NCBI RefSeq assembly: GCF_900107965.1
Contig: NZ_FNVU01000015.1
Coordinates: 124,001 to 188,000 of the forward strand
DNA length: 64,000 nt
Direction: 5' to 3'
Source of the DNA: Actinacidiphila yanglinensis
GTDB lineage: Bacteria; Actinomycetota; Actinomycetes; Streptomycetales; Streptomycetaceae
The first letter of the stretch is position 1; every line of letters begins with the position of its first letter. Below, piece after piece: positions 26,808-36,032 of this stretch. The notes below the pieces were generated by a model, which saw nothing but the letters and a program-made list of their open reading frames with translations, ran no database searches and had not been told where the DNA came from. Position numbers and translations under genes: made by a program.

Positions 26808-27744
26808 TACGGCCACAGCCGTGCCGACCGCTCCGAGGACGGTTGGCCCCCGGCCGCCGCTCGGACGCACCCGCGCGCGCCGCAGAGAGACCGCGGCCGA
26901 CATCGCGATGATGGCGCCTCCGCTGATCCTGGTCGCCGGCCTGATCATCGTGCCGATCGGGATCGCGGTGTACCTCAGCTTCACCGACTGGAACGGCTTC
27001 ACCTCCCCGCCGCACACGATCGGGTTCCGCAACTACACCCGCCTCATCCACGACCCCGCGGTCAAGCACGCGGCGTTCCTCACGCTCCTGATCACCGCCA
27101 TCGGCACGATCGCGTGCAACGTGCTGGGGCTGGGGGTCGCGCTGCTGCTCAACCGCAACACCCGGATCAACGCGATCCTGCGCGTGCTGGTCTTCTACCC
27201 CTACGTCGTGGGCGCAGTGATCCTGGGCTTCCTCTGGTCGTCCATTCTGGGCACCAACGGCGCGGTCGACGCAGCGCTCGGCGCCCACCACTCCCTGCCC
27301 TTCCTCTCGGACCCGAAGTGGGCGATCGCGACGGTGGTCTGCGTGATCGTGTGGTCCAGCTTCGGGGTGAACGTGGTGCTGTATCTGGCCGGCCTGCAGA
27401 CGGTGCCGGACAACGTCCTTGAGGCCGCGAAGATCGACGGTGCGTCCCCGTGGCAGACCTTCTGGCGTGTCAAGCTCCCCATGCTCGCGCCGACCGTGAC
27501 GGTGAACGTGGTCCTCGTCGTCATCGGCCTCCTGCGGGTCTACGAGTTGATCCTCGCGCTGACCGCCGGAGGGCCCGCAGGAGAGACGCAGAGTTTCGTG
27601 TACAACATCCTGACGTCGTCCTTCGACAACACCCAGCTCGGCTACGGCGCCGCGCAGTCCGTGGTGCTGATGGTCTTCATCGTCGTGGTGACCATCGTCA
27701 TCACTGCGGCCCGTCGGCGCAGCGAGCAGGCGGTGGCCGCATGA
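26794..27744 (+). CDS. ABC sugar transporter permease (MalF/UgpA type)
   Basis: 316 residues with six predicted membrane segments, starting IAMMAPPLILVAGLIIVPIG. The coupling loop EAAKIDGASPWQTFWRVKLP (EAA motif) contacts the transport ATPase. YEFILAL is replaced by YELILALTAGGPAGETQSF, a typical late loop. The ATG at 26794 overlaps the binding-protein gene by 14 bases; a GTG at 26821 is an alternative. It forms the channel with the next gene. Confidence 0.9.
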   Translation: MPASSTATAVPTAPRTVGPRPPLGRTRARRRETAADIAMMAPPLILVAGLIIVPIGIAVYLSFTDWNGFTSPPHTIGFRNYTRLIHDPAVKHAAFLTLLITAIGTIACNVLGLGVALLLNRNTRINAILRVLVFYPYVVGAVILGFLWSSILGTNGAVDAALGAHHSLPFLSDPKWAIATVVCVIVWSSFGVNVVLYLAGLQTVPDNVLEAAKIDGASPWQTFWRVKLPMLAPTVTVNVVLVVIGLLRVYELILALTAGGPAGETQSFVYNILTSSFDNTQLGYGAAQSVVLMVFIVVVTIVITAARRRSEQAVAA

Positions 27745-28571
27745 CCGGGCGCCGGGCTGGCCGCCTCCTGGCCGTTCTCGTCCTCGTCCTCATCATGGTC
27801 GGCCCCCTGTACCTGATGGTGACCAACGCGTTCAAGTCGCAGCACGACATCCTCACGGAGCCCTTCGGCTGGCCCACGAGCGGGTTCTCGCTGAAGTACC
27901 TGCACGCCGCTCTGACCTCGCCGGATTTCAACGTCGTGCGGGCCTACGGCGTGACGGTGCTGTTCGTCGTCGCGGTCAACGTGCTGAATCTGCTGATCGT
28001 GGGACCAGCGTCCTACGCCATCGCGCGGGGGACCCGGCGGTATCACCGGGCCGTCATGCTCGTGCTGCTGGCCGGCCTGTTCATTCCGGGCCAGACCCTG
28101 GTCATTCCGGTGATCTACGTACTCAAGGCGCTGGGACTGATCGGCACGATTCCGGGCTTCCTGCTGTTCGAGACGACTCTGACCGTTCCCACCACCGTGT
28201 TCCTGTTCGTCGCGTTCGTGCAGACGGTCCCCCGCGAGCTCGACGAAGCCGCGCGGATCGACGGTGCGAGTCGCTACGGCACCTTTTGGCGGGTGATCTT
28301 CCCGCTCATGCGTCCCGTCGCTGCGACCGCAATGGTTCTGAACTCGGCCGGTGTGTGGACGGACTTCGTCAACCCGCAGTTCATCCTCGGCCCCCAGTCC
28401 GGGGTCTACACCGTCACGACCGGCGTGTACGCCGCCATCAGCCGCCTCTCGACGAACTACACGGTCGTGTACCCCAACATCCTGCTCGCCACCGCGCCCG
28501 TGATCGTGTTCTACGTGTTCATGCAGCGGCGCATCATCGGCGGCCTGACCGCGGGAGCGATCAAGGGATGA
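27741..28571 (+). CDS. ABC sugar transporter permease (MalG/UgpE type)
   Basis: 276 residues, with the start overlapping the previous stop as ATGA. Six membrane segments begin with LLAVLVLVLIMVGPLYLMV. The EAA loop is ELDEAARIDGASRYGTFWRV followed by IFPLMRP, and FIPGQTLVIPVIYVLKALGL is the family's middle segment. The C-terminal QRRIIGGLTAGAIKG is the standard ending of this class. It pairs with the upstream permease and the lipoprotein. Confidence 0.9.
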   Translation: MTGRRAGRLLAVLVLVLIMVGPLYLMVTNAFKSQHDILTEPFGWPTSGFSLKYLHAALTSPDFNVVRAYGVTVLFVVAVNVLNLLIVGPASYAIARGTRRYHRAVMLVLLAGLFIPGQTLVIPVIYVLKALGLIGTIPGFLLFETTLTVPTTVFLFVAFVQTVPRELDEAARIDGASRYGTFWRVIFPLMRPVAATAMVLNSAGVWTDFVNPQFILGPQSGVYTVTTGVYAAISRLSTNYTVVYPNILLATAPVIVFYVFMQRRIIGGLTAGAIKG

Positions 28572-30532
28572 GCGCGATGAACGATTCACCCGATGGGCTG
28601 CCGCACGTCAAGGCGACGGTCCCGGTTCGTGAGACCCCACTGTGGGCAGTGTTGGAGCGGCGCCTGTTCACCGTTCTCGACCAGGCCTGGCGCGAGTTCG
28701 AAGCGACGTACTGCGGTCCCGACGGACGCCTGACGTACGGCGGACGCATGCACCACCGCGACGGTGTGGACGACTTCTACGAGCCCTTCTTCAACTGGCC
28801 GGTTCTCTACCGGCTCGGCGGTGCCGACGACCTCCTCCCGTCGGCCAAGAAACACTGGGCCGGGGTCACCGCGCAGATGACGGAGTTCGGCTTCGTCCGC
28901 GACGAATACGAAGTCGGCTACGACTGGTTCCACCAGGGCGAGTCGCTGAACTTCTTCTACGCCATCTGCGCGGCCGATCCGGACGACGCCGCCTTCCGCG
29001 AGCGGGCGCTGCGGTTCGCGCGCCTCTACTCGGACCCGGCCCAGGGCAACTACGATCCCGCGGCGCGGATCATCGTCGCCCCGCACACCGGATCGGGCGG
29101 CCCGCGTCCCGGCCTCGGAACCGAGTGGATCGAGTACAGCGCTCGTCAGACCGGAATGAAGGCCTACGGGCTGCCCCTCGACGACCTTCCCGGCATCGCC
29201 GACTGGGAGGACCTGTTCTCCGAAGAGAACGCCCGGCGCATGGGCGACGCCATGCAGGAGCGTCTGGGCCGAGGCGACACCGCGATCAATCTCGCCGCCA
29301 CCTCCCTGGTGACGAACGCGTGGCTCTACGACCACGCCCCGGAGTTCGGGAACTGGGTCGTCGACTACGTCAGCGCGTGGCGTGAGCGCGCGGCCGCGAA
29401 TGGTGGCCTGATCCCGGACAACATCGGCCCCTCGGGGATCGTCGGCGAACTTCACGAGGGGCACTGGTACGGCGGCCACTACGGCTGGGCCTGGCCGCAC
29501 GGGCTCCACTCGGTCGAGGCGGCCGCCATGATCGCCGCCGTCAACGAAACCCTCGTGACGGGCGACACAGCCGGGCTGGATCTCGCGCGAGTGCCACTGG
29601 ACACCGTCGTGGCGCAGAGCGTCGTGCGCACCGACGCGGCCACTACCGGAAGCATGGGCTGGGGCTGGGCACAGAAGATGAGCGTCGCTCCCGGCGTGCC
29701 CGTCCAGCTCGTGCCCTACCGTCACGGGGCGAACGGCTGGTTCGACCTGCACCCGGTCCCGCTCATCTACCCGGTCTGGCTGTGGTGGCTGACGTCGTCG
29801 GCCGGCGATCTGGGGCGACTGGAATCACTCGAGAAGGACGCCGGCTTCGACTGGCGCGAGACGAAATGGTTCCAGGACAAGGAAGAGCAGGGGCACGAGG
29901 CGCCGTGGGTGTCGTTCCTCCTCGGCCGGAACCCCGGTTATCCCGAGGACGCCCTCGCACTCGCCCTGGGCCAAGTGGCCAAGCGCCTCGCTCTGATGCG
30001 GGCGACGCCGTACGGGCCGCCGGACGACGACATCCACTGGTGGCAGCGGCTCAATCCGGTCGTCACCGAGGTCCTCACCCAGCTGGTCACCGGCGCGCCG
30101 CCGGCGCTCTACAACGGAGGACTCGCGCTGGCCCGGGTGACGTTCGGTGACGCGCTGCGCGGCCGTCCCGGCCTGCCGGACGGCGTGGCCGCGCTCGTGC
30201 GCGAGGCCGATGCCGACGGCGTCTGCCTCGACCTGGTCAACCTCGACGCCCTCTCCGCACGGGAAGTGGTGGTCCAGGCCGGCGCGTTCGCAGAGGACCG
30301 CATCGACCAGGTGACGTTCGACCAGGCGGGCGACGGATACCCCGCCGACTCCCACGACTACCTCATCCCCGACCCGGAAGTGCGGCCGGTGACCACCTCG
30401 ATCGGGTCGCCCCGGCTCGTGGTCTCCCTTCCCCCGCTGCACCGCATCTCCATGCGGCTCAAGATCACCCGGCGCGCTCAGCGGCCGGCTCACACCGGTT
30501 TCGCCCACACCGCAACCCAGAAAGACACGTGA
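28568..30532 (+). CDS. Cytoplasmic all-alpha enzyme of unknown family (carbohydrate locus)
   Basis: 654 residues, without signal peptide, starting at ATGA overlap with the permease. I do not recognise a named family. The sequence is rich in aromatic and histidine residues and looks like an (alpha/alpha)-barrel enzyme: HHRDGVDDFYEPFFNWPVLY, VGYDWFHQGESLNFFYAI, IVAPHTGSGGPRPGL, NIGPSGIVGELHEGHWYGG and HYGWAWPHGLHSVEAAAM, followed by a WWLTSSAGDLGRL helix and a C-terminal beta region. Conserved-looking D/E/H clusters would suit a glycoside hydrolase, lyase or isomerase. Because it lies directly after an importer and before sugar-acid enzymes, it probably acts first on the imported oligosaccharide or sugar acid. 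That is inference from position only. Confidence 0.75.
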   Translation: MSAMNDSPDGLPHVKATVPVRETPLWAVLERRLFTVLDQAWREFEATYCGPDGRLTYGGRMHHRDGVDDFYEPFFNWPVLYRLGGADDLLPSAKKHWAGVTAQMTEFGFVRDEYEVGYDWFHQGESLNFFYAICAADPDDAAFRERALRFARLYSDPAQGNYDPAARIIVAPHTGSGGPRPGLGTEWIEYSARQTGMKAYGLPLDDLPGIADWEDLFSEENARRMGDAMQERLGRGDTAINLAATSLVTNAWLYDHAPEFGNWVVDYVSAWRERAAANGGLIPDNIGPSGIVGELHEGHWYGGHYGWAWPHGLHSVEAAAMIAAVNETLVTGDTAGLDLARVPLDTVVAQSVVRTDAATTGSMGWGWAQKMSVAPGVPVQLVPYRHGANGWFDLHPVPLIYPVWLWWLTSSAGDLGRLESLEKDAGFDWRETKWFQDKEEQGHEAPWVSFLLGRNPGYPEDALALALGQVAKRLALMRATPYGPPDDDIHWWQRLNPVVTEVLTQLVTGAPPALYNGGLALARVTFGDALRGRPGLPDGVAALVREADADGVCLDLVNLDALSAREVVVQAGAFAEDRIDQVTFDQAGDGYPADSHDYLIPDPEVRPVTTSIGSPRLVVSLPPLHRISMRLKITRRAQRPAHTGFAHTATQKDT

Positions 30533-31323
30533 TGGATACCGAGAACCCCATGTCAAGGGTGTGGCCGCTGCCTGTCCGGGGCGAGCCGTTCCAACGTGCC
30601 GATGCCGACAGCATTCGCCGTATGGAGGCGATCGGCGCCGCGACAGCCTGCGCGAAACTGCACAGCATGGGCGTCACCCGGACCGCCGTCCAGGGACCGA
30701 CGGCGCTGGAGACCGGCAGCCGCGTCGTGGGGTCCGCCCTCACGCTGCAGTTCATGCCGCAGCGCGAGGACGTGGCAAGCGGCCTGGGCCAGGAGTACGT
30801 CGAACGCGACACGGCGCTCTGGGCCGTGCTCGAAACGGTTCAGCCCGGCGACGTGCTTGTGGTGCAGGCGTGGGGCAGCAACTTCACCGGCTGCTTCGGC
30901 GACATGCTCGTGCGGTACTTCAAGCGACGCGGCGGCGCGGGCATCGTCGTGGACGGCCGGATTCGCGACGCCGCCCGGGTCCGCGAGCTCGGCGTTCCCA
31001 TCTGGTGCACGGGCACCACTCCCCACTACGCGTCCCAGACCGACCTCTTCCCCTGGGCCTACGACGTCCCGGTCGCAGCAGGCGGCGTGCTCTGCCTGCC
31101 GGGCGACGTGGTCGTCGCCGACGACGACGGGGCCGTGATCGTGCCCGCCGGCAAGGCGCAGGAGCTCATCCAGGACGCGGAGGACCACGAGGACTGGGAG
31201 TCCTTCAGCCGCATGCGGCTCGAGCAGGGCGCGCGGCTCTCCGACTACTACCCGCTCAGCCCGAACAGCCGCGCCGAGTACGAACAGTGGCGCGACAACC
31301 AGGCAAAGCTGCCCGCGCGGTGA
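30532..31323 (+). CDS. RraA-like / HMG-CHA aldolase family protein
   Basis: About 263 residues with the RraA/aldolase fold. Motifs are VVVQAWGSNFTGCFGDMLV, GGAGIVVDGRIRDAARVREL (the Arg-Asp pair that binds pyruvate enolate and metal), PIWCTGTTPHYAS and GDVVVADDDGAVIVP. Enzyme members cleave 4-hydroxy-2-oxo acids to pyruvate plus another product; others are RNase E inhibitors. In an operon with a lactonase and a sugar dehydrogenase, an aldolase or hydrolase acting on a 2-oxo-3-deoxy sugar acid is plausible. The ATG overlaps the previous stop (TGATG); a GTG three bases earlier is also possible. Confidence 0.82.
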   Translation: MDTENPMSRVWPLPVRGEPFQRADADSIRRMEAIGAATACAKLHSMGVTRTAVQGPTALETGSRVVGSALTLQFMPQREDVASGLGQEYVERDTALWAVLETVQPGDVLVVQAWGSNFTGCFGDMLVRYFKRRGGAGIVVDGRIRDAARVRELGVPIWCTGTTPHYASQTDLFPWAYDVPVAAGGVLCLPGDVVVADDDGAVIVPAGKAQELIQDAEDHEDWESFSRMRLEQGARLSDYYPLSPNSRAEYEQWRDNQAKLPAR

Positions 31324-32090
31324 TCGACAGCCACATGCATCTGTGGGGCGCCGAGGTCGCGGCGGCGCCCTGGCTGGCCGGCGATCGCACCGCCTCGATC
31401 CGGCGTCCGGTCGCGCTCGACGAGTACGCCGCCGCGGCCGGCAACTGCGGCGTCGACGGCGCCGTCGTCGTGACGGCGGAGCAGTCGGGCGCCGAGACCG
31501 CTCGGCTGGTCACGGCATGCTCACAGGAAGCCCTGGTGCGCGGCGTGGTCGGATGGGCCGATCTCGCCGGAGACATCGACGCCGCGGACCTCTCCGGGCT
31601 CGTCGGCATTCGCCACTCCGTGATGTCCGAGGAACCCGGCTGGCTGCGGCGGCCGCGCGTGCGCGCGGGCATCGCGCGCTACGCCCGTGCAGGCCTCGTG
31701 CTCGAACTGCTGGTCAGCCGTCGCGATCTCGGCGACGCGCTCGCCTGCGCCGCCGACCACCCGTCGATGGTGATCGTCATCGATCATCTCGGCGACCCGG
31801 GCGGAGCCGACGCGCCATGGCAGGCCCGGGTGCGCGCGCTCGCCCCTCATGCGAACGTGCGCATGAAGCTCTCCGGAGACGCAGTCCGGCCGGCCGCCCT
31901 GGACGTCGCTCTTGACGCGCTGGGACCCGGCCGGCTCATGATCGGTTCCGACTGGCCGGTGTCCAGCCTGCGCGTCCCGCTCCACGACGAGCTCGGCGCC
32001 CTGACAGCGCTCCTCGATCCGCTCTCGGACAGCGAGCGCGAACAGGTCCTGGCAGGAACGGCCATCGACAGTTACGGCCTGGCGGTATGA
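31320..32090 (+). CDS. Amidohydrolase-2 family protein, likely sugar lactonase
   Basis: 256 residues from a GTG overlapping the previous stop. It opens with IDSHMHLWGAEVAAAPWL, the metal-binding HxH of the TIM-barrel amidohydrolase-2 group, and ends with MIGSDWPVSSLRVPL carrying the metal-binding aspartate. A central IVIDHLGDPGG histidine and MKLSGD fit as well. Close relatives are L-fucono- and L-rhamnono-lactonases. The next gene encodes an aldo-keto reductase of the sugar 1-dehydrogenase type, so the pair would oxidise a 6-deoxy sugar and open the lactone. Exact sugar not determinable. Confidence 0.85.
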   Translation: MIDSHMHLWGAEVAAAPWLAGDRTASIRRPVALDEYAAAAGNCGVDGAVVVTAEQSGAETARLVTACSQEALVRGVVGWADLAGDIDAADLSGLVGIRHSVMSEEPGWLRRPRVRAGIARYARAGLVLELLVSRRDLGDALACAADHPSMVIVIDHLGDPGGADAPWQARVRALAPHANVRMKLSGDAVRPAALDVALDALGPGRLMIGSDWPVSSLRVPLHDELGALTALLDPLSDSEREQVLAGTAIDSYGLAV

Positions 32091-33022
32091 GGGCCGGCGA
32101 CCTCGGCACCTCCGGAGTTCGGGTGACGGCACTGGGCCTGGGAACAGCCCAGCTCGGTGATCTCTACGAGACGGTGACCCAGGACCGTGCGACGGCAATC
32201 GTGGACGCCGCCTGGGATGCCGGAATCCGCTACTTCGACACCGCGCCGCACTACGGGCTCGGCCTCGCCGAGAAGCGGCTCGGCCTCGCGCTGCACTCGC
32301 GGCCGCGGGAACACTACGTGCTCAGCTCCAAAGTCGGCCGCCTGATCAGGCCCGGCAGCGATGGCGAACCGACCCGGCGCTGGGACTTCACCGAGGCAGG
32401 CATCCGTCGCAGCATCGAGGAGTCACTGGAGCGCATGGGGCTGGACCGGCTGGACATCGCACTTCTGCACGACCCTCAGGAAAGACTCACGGATGCCCTC
32501 GACGACGGCCTTCCAGCGCTCGTACGGCTGCGGGACGAGGGCGTGGTCGACGCGATCGGCGTCGGCACGGGCGACATGGCGGCACTCACCGCGTTCGCGA
32601 CCCGCGACGAGCTGGACGCGATCATGATCGCCGGGCGGTACACCCTCCTGGAGCAGCCCGCGCTCACGGAGGTGATCCCGGCCGCACGTGCGGCGGGCAT
32701 CTCCGTACTCAACGCGGGCGTGTTCAACAGCGGCATGCTCGCGCAGGACCATCCCGGCCCCGATGCGCGGTACGAATACGCCATGGCTCCCCCGCAGTTG
32801 CTCGCCCGGGCAAGGCAACTGGCCGATCACGCCGCGACAGCCGGCACCACGCTCCCCCGGGCGGCCCTCGCCTACGCGGCGCGCGACCCGCTGGTGGCGT
32901 CGGTCGTCGTCGGTGCCGACAGCGCCGAGCAGGTCGTCACCACCGCGCACATGGCCCAGGACTCGCGTCCGCTGGACGGCCTGTGGGACGCGCTCGTCGC
33001 GCTCGGCCTCATTCCCGCCTGA
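32087..33022 (+). CDS. Aldo-keto reductase, L-fucose/D-threo-aldose dehydrogenase-like
   Basis: 311 residues, ATGA overlap with the lactonase gene. The fold and active site are clear: GLGTAQLGDLY, RYFDTAPHYGLGLAEKRLG (Asp and Tyr), LSSKVGRLI (Lys), DIALLHDPQE (His), then GVFNSGMLAQ and VVGADSAEQV. This subgroup includes D-threo-aldose (L-fucose) 1-dehydrogenases and pyridoxal reductases. The lactonase gene immediately before it favours sugar oxidation to a lactone with NAD(P). Missing from the operon is the sugar-acid dehydratase (enolase superfamily) that would normally link lactonase and aldolase. Confidence 0.86.
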   Translation: MRAGDLGTSGVRVTALGLGTAQLGDLYETVTQDRATAIVDAAWDAGIRYFDTAPHYGLGLAEKRLGLALHSRPREHYVLSSKVGRLIRPGSDGEPTRRWDFTEAGIRRSIEESLERMGLDRLDIALLHDPQERLTDALDDGLPALVRLRDEGVVDAIGVGTGDMAALTAFATRDELDAIMIAGRYTLLEQPALTEVIPAARAAGISVLNAGVFNSGMLAQDHPGPDARYEYAMAPPQLLARARQLADHAATAGTTLPRAALAYAARDPLVASVVVGADSAEQVVTTAHMAQDSRPLDGLWDALVALGLIPA

Positions 33023-33071
33023 TCGACTGCGGCATGAACCAACCCACCTCATTGCGAACCCGGAGCTGATC

Positions 33072-34643
33072 ATGGAACTGGACCTTGATCTCGCCAGCGC
33101 ACCGCACGTGCCGCTGGACCACTTCTGGAGCCGTGTCGTCGGCGCCGGACGGGCGAACGAGGGCCTGCGCGCCGACTGGCAGAGCCAACTGGCACACGTG
33201 CGCCGGCTCGGCGGCTTCGGCTACGTCCGCTTCCACGGCCTGTTTCACGGCGACATGTTCATCTACCGCGAGACAGACGGCGAGGTCGCGCCCTCTTTCC
33301 ACTACGTCGACCTGCTGTTCGACGCGATCCTCGCCGCCGGGATGCGGCCGTTCGTCGAGTTCGGCTTCTCCCCGCCGGAGTTGGCACGCGAGACCGCGAC
33401 CGTGTTCTGGTGGGGGGCCAACGGGTCTCCACCGACCGACTACGTGAAGTGGGCTGCGCTCGTGCGCACCACCGTCGAGCACTGGGTCGGGCGCTACGGG
33501 ATCGACGAGGTGCGCGCCTGGTATTTCGAGGTGTGGAACGAGCCGAACCTCGGCCCGTTCTTCCGCGGCACCCGCAGCGAGTACTTCGAGCTGTACCGGG
33601 TGTCGGCCGAGGCGGTGAAGTCGGTCGACTCCGAACTACGGGTCGGGGGGCCGGCGACGAGCAACTTCGTACCGGACGCCCGCTTCGACGGCGAGGTCGA
33701 GGACACCACACACCATGAGACGGTGCTCACCGCTCACGACCTCGACTCCCTCGACTGGCGGCCGGTGTGGCTGGAGGAGTTCCTGCGGTTCTGCGCCGAC
33801 AACCGGGTCCCGGTCGACTTCGTCTCGTGCCACCCCTATCCCACCGACTGGGCGCTGGACGGGCACGGCAACGGTCGCAAGCTCACCCGCGGCGTCGATG
33901 CCACGCCGACCGATCTGCGCCGGGTGCGTGAGATCGTCGACGCCGGCCCGTATCCCGAGGCCGAGATCCACCTCACCGAGTGGAGTTCGAGTTCCAGTTC
34001 CCGCGACTTCACCCACGACTACCCACAGGCCGCCGCATTCGTGGTCCGCTCCGTGCTCGGGTCGATCGGCTTGGTCGACAGTCTCGCCTACTGGACCTTC
34101 ACCGATGTCTTCGAAGAGGAGGGCGCCGGCCGCGATCCGTTCCACGGCGGATTCGGCATGCTCAACCAGAACGGCATACCCAAGCCGACGATGCACGCCT
34201 ACCGCATGCTGAACGCGCTGGGTGACCGGATGGTCCACCGTGAAGCGGGTCTCGTCGTCACTCGTCGCGGCACCGGCGTGGCGGCTCTGGCCGTTCACTA
34301 TCCGGACGAGGTCACGCTGAGCGCGCCCGCGTCGTTCGACACGCGAGCCATCGCCGACCGCACCCTGGCGACCGGGCTGCCGCAGACCTTGCGGCTGCGC
34401 ATCGCCGGGCTGGCGCCCGGCGAGCGTTACACACTCGAAGTAGTGGATGCCGAGAACGGCTGGGCCATGGCGGAGTGGACCCGGCGTGGCCGCGACCCCA
34501 ATCCGTCCCTGGCCGACGTCGCCGCGATCCGCGCGAGCGCCGAGCGAGGATCCGTGACCCCCCTGACCGTCTCCGAGGGCGGCGTACTCGAGGCCGACGA
34601 GCAATTGCGGCCCTGGGCGATCGCGCTCCTGAGTCGTGCCTGA
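33072..34643 (+). CDS. GH39 glycoside hydrolase (beta-xylosidase/iduronidase-like)
   Basis: 523 residues, no signal peptide, so cytoplasmic. The start is the ATG at 33072 with GGAG six bases before it; the frame is open upstream but overlaps the reductase gene. GH39 features: FGYVRFHGLFHGDM, PFVEFGFSPPELA, the acid/base glutamate in FEVWNEPNLGPF near residue 155, DFVSCHPYP and the nucleophile glutamate in IHLTEWSSSSS near 301, then a beta-sandwich C-terminus. Members release xylose, iduronic acid or arabinose residues. As the last gene of the importer operon it would trim the imported oligosaccharide. A convergent hairpin follows. Confidence 0.9.
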   Translation: MELDLDLASAPHVPLDHFWSRVVGAGRANEGLRADWQSQLAHVRRLGGFGYVRFHGLFHGDMFIYRETDGEVAPSFHYVDLLFDAILAAGMRPFVEFGFSPPELARETATVFWWGANGSPPTDYVKWAALVRTTVEHWVGRYGIDEVRAWYFEVWNEPNLGPFFRGTRSEYFELYRVSAEAVKSVDSELRVGGPATSNFVPDARFDGEVEDTTHHETVLTAHDLDSLDWRPVWLEEFLRFCADNRVPVDFVSCHPYPTDWALDGHGNGRKLTRGVDATPTDLRRVREIVDAGPYPEAEIHLTEWSSSSSSRDFTHDYPQAAAFVVRSVLGSIGLVDSLAYWTFTDVFEEEGAGRDPFHGGFGMLNQNGIPKPTMHAYRMLNALGDRMVHREAGLVVTRRGTGVAALAVHYPDEVTLSAPASFDTRAIADRTLATGLPQTLRLRIAGLAPGERYTLEVVDAENGWAMAEWTRRGRDPNPSLADVAAIRASAERGSVTPLTVSEGGVLEADEQLRPWAIALLSRA

Positions 34644-34852
34644 ACGCCGGTTCGCCCGCCGTCAGGTCCCAGGGACCACCCGGATGCGGCGCCCTCGACC
34701 TGTTTCGCCCCACACGGGTCCGCAACCTGGGGCCACCATGCGATGTCCGCCCTGGCGCCGGCCAGGCCCAAGGACCCGACCGGCGCCAGGAGCATCGTGC
34801 ACCGGTATTCGTTGCGCCGGCGCCCGATGGCCTCACCGAAAAGCCCCGGGCG
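34644..34852. terminator. Convergent intergenic region with hairpin
   Basis: 209 bases between the GH39 and ROK genes. Arms CCTGGCGCCGG (34751-34761) and CCGGCGCCAGG (34780-34790) pair perfectly, and flanking CGATG/CATCG extend the structure with a bulge. It probably stops transcription from both sides. Nothing else was recognised. Confidence 0.65.
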
Positions 34853-35989
34853 CTAACGCGCCTGCTGCTCGATCTGCATCGGGATGGCCGGCCCGACCGA
34901 CGCGGGGCTCGGGACGCCGTAGGAGGCATCGAGGATCTGCATCGCTGCGCCGGCGGCGATGATGTCGGCACCCAGGCTGGACAGGGTCACCTCGACCGTG
35001 AGCCAGTCGGCACGGGGGACTTCGGCCTCGATCGCGTCGGCGACGGCGGCACGGTAGCTCCGGTGATGCCGGAGAAGATCGGCGCCGGCGAGGACGACGT
35101 GGCCGATGTCGATGGTCTGGATGAGGTTGACCACGCCTGCGGCAAGGATGCGAGCGGCGCGGGGAATGTCGCCGTCGGCGACCGCGCGGTCGTGCAGGAC
35201 CTCCAGGCATCCGTGGCGTCCGCAGGCGCAGCGGGGGCCGTCGAGTTGGAGGACGGTGTGGCCGAACTCCCCCGCGTTGGTATGGGCGCCGCGGTGGGCT
35301 CGGCCGTCCAGCCAGAGTCCCGCACCGACGCCCGACTCCACCATGATCAGAGCCGCGTCGTCAAAAGCAGGGCCGCGCCGCCAGGCTTCGGCCGTGACGC
35401 CGGCGGTCACGTCCTTGTCGAGGTGGACGGGCAGGCCGAGGACCTCCTCGGCGCGTTCACGCAAAGGGACGTCGTGCCAGTGCCGCAGGCGGTGCGCATC
35501 GCGGACGATGCCGAGCGCGTGGTCCAGGGGCCCGACCATGCCGATGCCGACACCGGTGATCCGGCCGGAGGTGTCCGGGCGGTCACGGGTGAGATGCACC
35601 ACGCCGTCGGCCATCGCCCGAAGCAGGTCCTGCGGTGTGAAGTCGGGCGGCAGCGGGGTCACCGCTGACGTGACGACGTCGCCGCGCAGGTCGGTGAGGA
35701 CGGTCCGCAGGGTCCGGCGAGCCACGTGTACTCCCACCGCGAACCGGCTGGTGGGGACGAGTTCGTAGAGCGTGGTGGGCTTCCCGGCACCCTGGCGCCT
35801 GAGGCCGCTCGGAGCGATCAGTCCCTGCTTGATCAGCCGGGCCAGGACCTTGGAGACGGCCTGGGGGGTCAGGCCGGTCGCGGCGGCCACCGACGCGCGA
35901 TCGAACGGGACGCTGTCGCGGGCGATCGCGACGACGAGGCCCTCGTTGTAGTCGCGGAGGAAACCGAGGCCGGCGGCTGGGTTGCGCAT
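34853..35989 (-). CDS. ROK-family transcriptional regulator
   Basis: 378 residues. An N-terminal winged helix (FDRASVAAATGLTPQAVSKVLARL, then GAGKPTTLYELV) precedes a ROK sugar-kinase-like domain with VGIGMVGPLDH, ESGVGAGLWLDGRAHRGAH, NAGEFGHTVLQ and the zinc site CACGRHGCLE. A full kinase active site is not expected in regulators. It is divergent from the MFS gene, 43 bases away, and the overlapping palindromes between them are the likely operator. It may sense a sugar and control the exporter, and possibly the neighbouring CAZyme genes. Confidence 0.88.
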   Translation of the reverse strand: MRNPAAGLGFLRDYNEGLVVAIARDSVPFDRASVAAATGLTPQAVSKVLARLIKQGLIAPSGLRRQGAGKPTTLYELVPTSRFAVGVHVARRTLRTVLTDLRGDVVTSAVTPLPPDFTPQDLLRAMADGVVHLTRDRPDTSGRITGVGIGMVGPLDHALGIVRDAHRLRHWHDVPLRERAEEVLGLPVHLDKDVTAGVTAEAWRRGPAFDDAALIMVESGVGAGLWLDGRAHRGAHTNAGEFGHTVLQLDGPRCACGRHGCLEVLHDRAVADGDIPRAARILAAGVVNLIQTIDIGHVVLAGADLLRHHRSYRAAVADAIEAEVPRADWLTVEVTLSSLGADIIAAGAAMQILDASYGVPSPASVGPAIPMQIEQQAR

Positions 35990-36005
35990 CCGCCCACTCT
36001 ATTAC

Positions 36006-36021
36006 GCAACAGCGTTGCTGT
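36006..36021. promoter_or_regulatory. Overlapping palindromes in the ROK-MFS intergenic region
   Basis: GCAAC-AGC-GTTGC (36006-36018) and ACAGC-GTT-GCTGT (36009-36021) overlap in the 43-base gap. They fit the ROK operator, and TATTCT right after could be the MFS -10 element. Confidence 0.65.
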
Positions 36022-36032
36022 ATTCTCCGTCC

